From contig JAGFJJ010000011.1 of NCBI GenBank assembly GCA_024102815.1, forward strand, positions 62,001-126,000: a stretch of 64,000 nt of DNA, in the 5' to 3' direction. The stretch comes from Phycisphaerae bacterium (lineage in GTDB: Bacteria > Planctomycetota > Phycisphaerae > UBA1845). Each line of letters begins with the position of its first letter. Position 1 is the stretch's first letter. Position numbers and translations under genes: made by a program. This document shows positions 63,328 through 64,000 of the stretch, in pieces. The notes under the pieces are model-generated. The model searched no databases, was not told where the DNA came from, and saw only the letters and a program-made list of their open reading frames with translations.

Positions 63328-64000
63328 CTACTCCAACCCCCGCGCAATCACCACTCTGTGTATCTCGCTCGTACCCTCGTAGATCTCCGTGATCTTCGCG
63401 TCACGCAGAAAGCGCTCCACCGGATAATCCTGGCAATACCCATATCCGCCGAATACCTGCACGGCGTGGTTCGCCGATCGCGAACTCATCTCGCTGGCGA
63501 AGAGCTTGGCCATCGCCGCCTCCATCGCGTAGTCGCGCTTCTGGTCCTTGAGCCATGCCGCTCGATAAACCAGCGCCCGCGCCGCCTCGACCCCCACGGC
63601 GATGTCCGCGATTTTGTTCTGGATCGCCTGGAATTTGCCGATCGGCTGGTTGAACTGCACCCGCGTTTGCGCGTATTTCACCGACTCGTACAGGCACGCC
63701 TGGGCGATTCCCAGCGCCTGCGCCGCGATACCGATTCGACCACCGTTGAGCGTGGTCAAAGCCACTTTGAGCCCCCGGCCCTGCTCCCCGAGCAGCGCGT
63801 CCTTCGGCAGCACGCAATTCTCAAAGACGAACTCGGCCGTGGACGAGCAGCGGATGCCCAGCTTCTTTTCCAGCTTGCCCAGACGTACGCCCGGCTGGTT
63901 CGTCTCGACGATGAAGGCGCTTAAGCGACGCTTGGGCTCGTCTGGATTGGTCACGGCGATGAGCACCATCACCCCGGCCTCCTTGCCGTTGGTGACGAAT
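63328..64000 (-). CDS. acyl-CoA dehydrogenase, N-terminus outside window
   Basis: The C-terminal 224 residues; the frame is still open at the window edge. Seen: 'NPDEPKRRLSAFIVE', 'EKKLGIRCSSTAEFVFENC', 'GGRIGIAAQALGIAQA', 'RVQFNQPIGKFQAIQ', 'HAVQVFGGYGYCQDYPVERFLRDAKITEIYEGTSEIHRVVIAR', with the catalytic Glu in 'IYEGTSE'. This is the short-chain/general type (FAD). With hbd, crotonase and the mutase it forms a butyrate/isobutyrate oxidation set. Spacer of about 250 bases to hbd. Confidence 0.93.
   Translation of the reverse strand, partial: FVTNGKEAGVMVLIAVTNPDEPKRRLSAFIVETNQPGVRLGKLEKKLGIRCSSTAEFVFENCVLPKDALLGEQGRGLKVALTTLNGGRIGIAAQALGIAQACLYESVKYAQTRVQFNQPIGKFQAIQNKIADIAVGVEAARALVYRAAWLKDQKRDYAMEAAMAKLFASEMSSRSANHAVQVFGGYGYCQDYPVERFLRDAKITEIYEGTSEIHRVVIARGLE

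Overview
The window is GC-rich, densely coded bacterial chromosome, most likely from a planctomycete (probably Phycisphaerae-like, uncultured). The lineage call is an inference. It rests on repeated membrane proteins carrying a C-x2-C-x-YDLRG...RCPECG zinc ribbon, very short palindromic repeats in nearly every spacer, exported TldD-like proteins, a futalosine-pathway menaquinone gene (mqnD), and housekeeping genes that resemble no model phylum. No rRNA, tRNA, transposase, prophage or CRISPR array was seen.

Layout. 1-3.3 kb: a co-directional set of HEAT-repeat protein (cut by the window edge), zinc-type dehydrogenase and NCS2-like permease. 3.3-6.6 kb: ileS of an unusual signature type on the minus strand. 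6.6-9.5 kb: two zinc-ribbon membrane proteins and a DUF1579-like protein, with palindromic repeats in the spacers. 10-13.6 kb: two exported TldD/TldE-like proteins. 13.7-19.3 kb: a zinc-ribbon membrane protein, then pdxJ-dapA with two small membrane/unknown genes, then larE. 19.3-26 kb: flavin reductase, orphan ABC ATPase, mnmE and a Xer-type recombinase. 26-28.3 kb: a lipoprotein/TolB-like envelope cluster. 29-33.7 kb: isochorismatase-like protein, then selB-selA and a small basic protein. 33.8-45.4 kb: radical SAM protein, unusual NTPase, CAP-domain lipoprotein, mqnD, membrane proteins, SEC-C protein, double FKBP isomerase, propionyl-CoA synthetase-like ligase, kbl and cupin. 45.5-48.1 kb: a very glycine-rich surface lipoprotein. 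49-58.7 kb: methionine-cycle PLP enzyme and a complete tryptophan operon, trpE-G-D-C-F-B-A followed by a DAHP synthase. 58.7-64 kb: an acyl-CoA cluster (acyl-CoA dehydrogenase, 3-hydroxybutyryl-CoA dehydrogenase, crotonase, B12-dependent acyl-CoA mutase, B12-domain/MeaB GTPase fusion).

The two strongest observations are these. (1) The 490-base leader of the trp operon has a good promoter, a 20-codon leader peptide with four Trp codons (three consecutive) placed almost at the transcript start, and a terminator. A second Trp-Trp-Trp run and second terminator of the same design follow before trpE, so this looks like a tandem attenuator. (2) The mutase next door has the Phe/Gln residue pair of isobutyryl-CoA mutase rather than the Tyr/Arg pair of methylmalonyl-CoA mutase. 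Its missing B12 domain sits fused to the MeaB GTPase in the adjacent gene, so the pair looks like IcmF cut into two polypeptides, embedded among butyrate-oxidation genes.

How the genes work together. The trp cluster takes chorismate to tryptophan and also carries the enzyme that starts the shikimate pathway, so one attenuator would adjust both ends. The 58.7-64 kb cluster would connect butyryl- and isobutyryl-CoA to beta-oxidation. SelA and SelB make and deliver selenocysteine, but no selC, selD or selenoprotein was found here. Where promoters can be read (trp, selB, tldD, small gene after selA) they are TTGxxx-18 bp-xATAAx type, and two of them put the start codon at or near the predicted transcript start.
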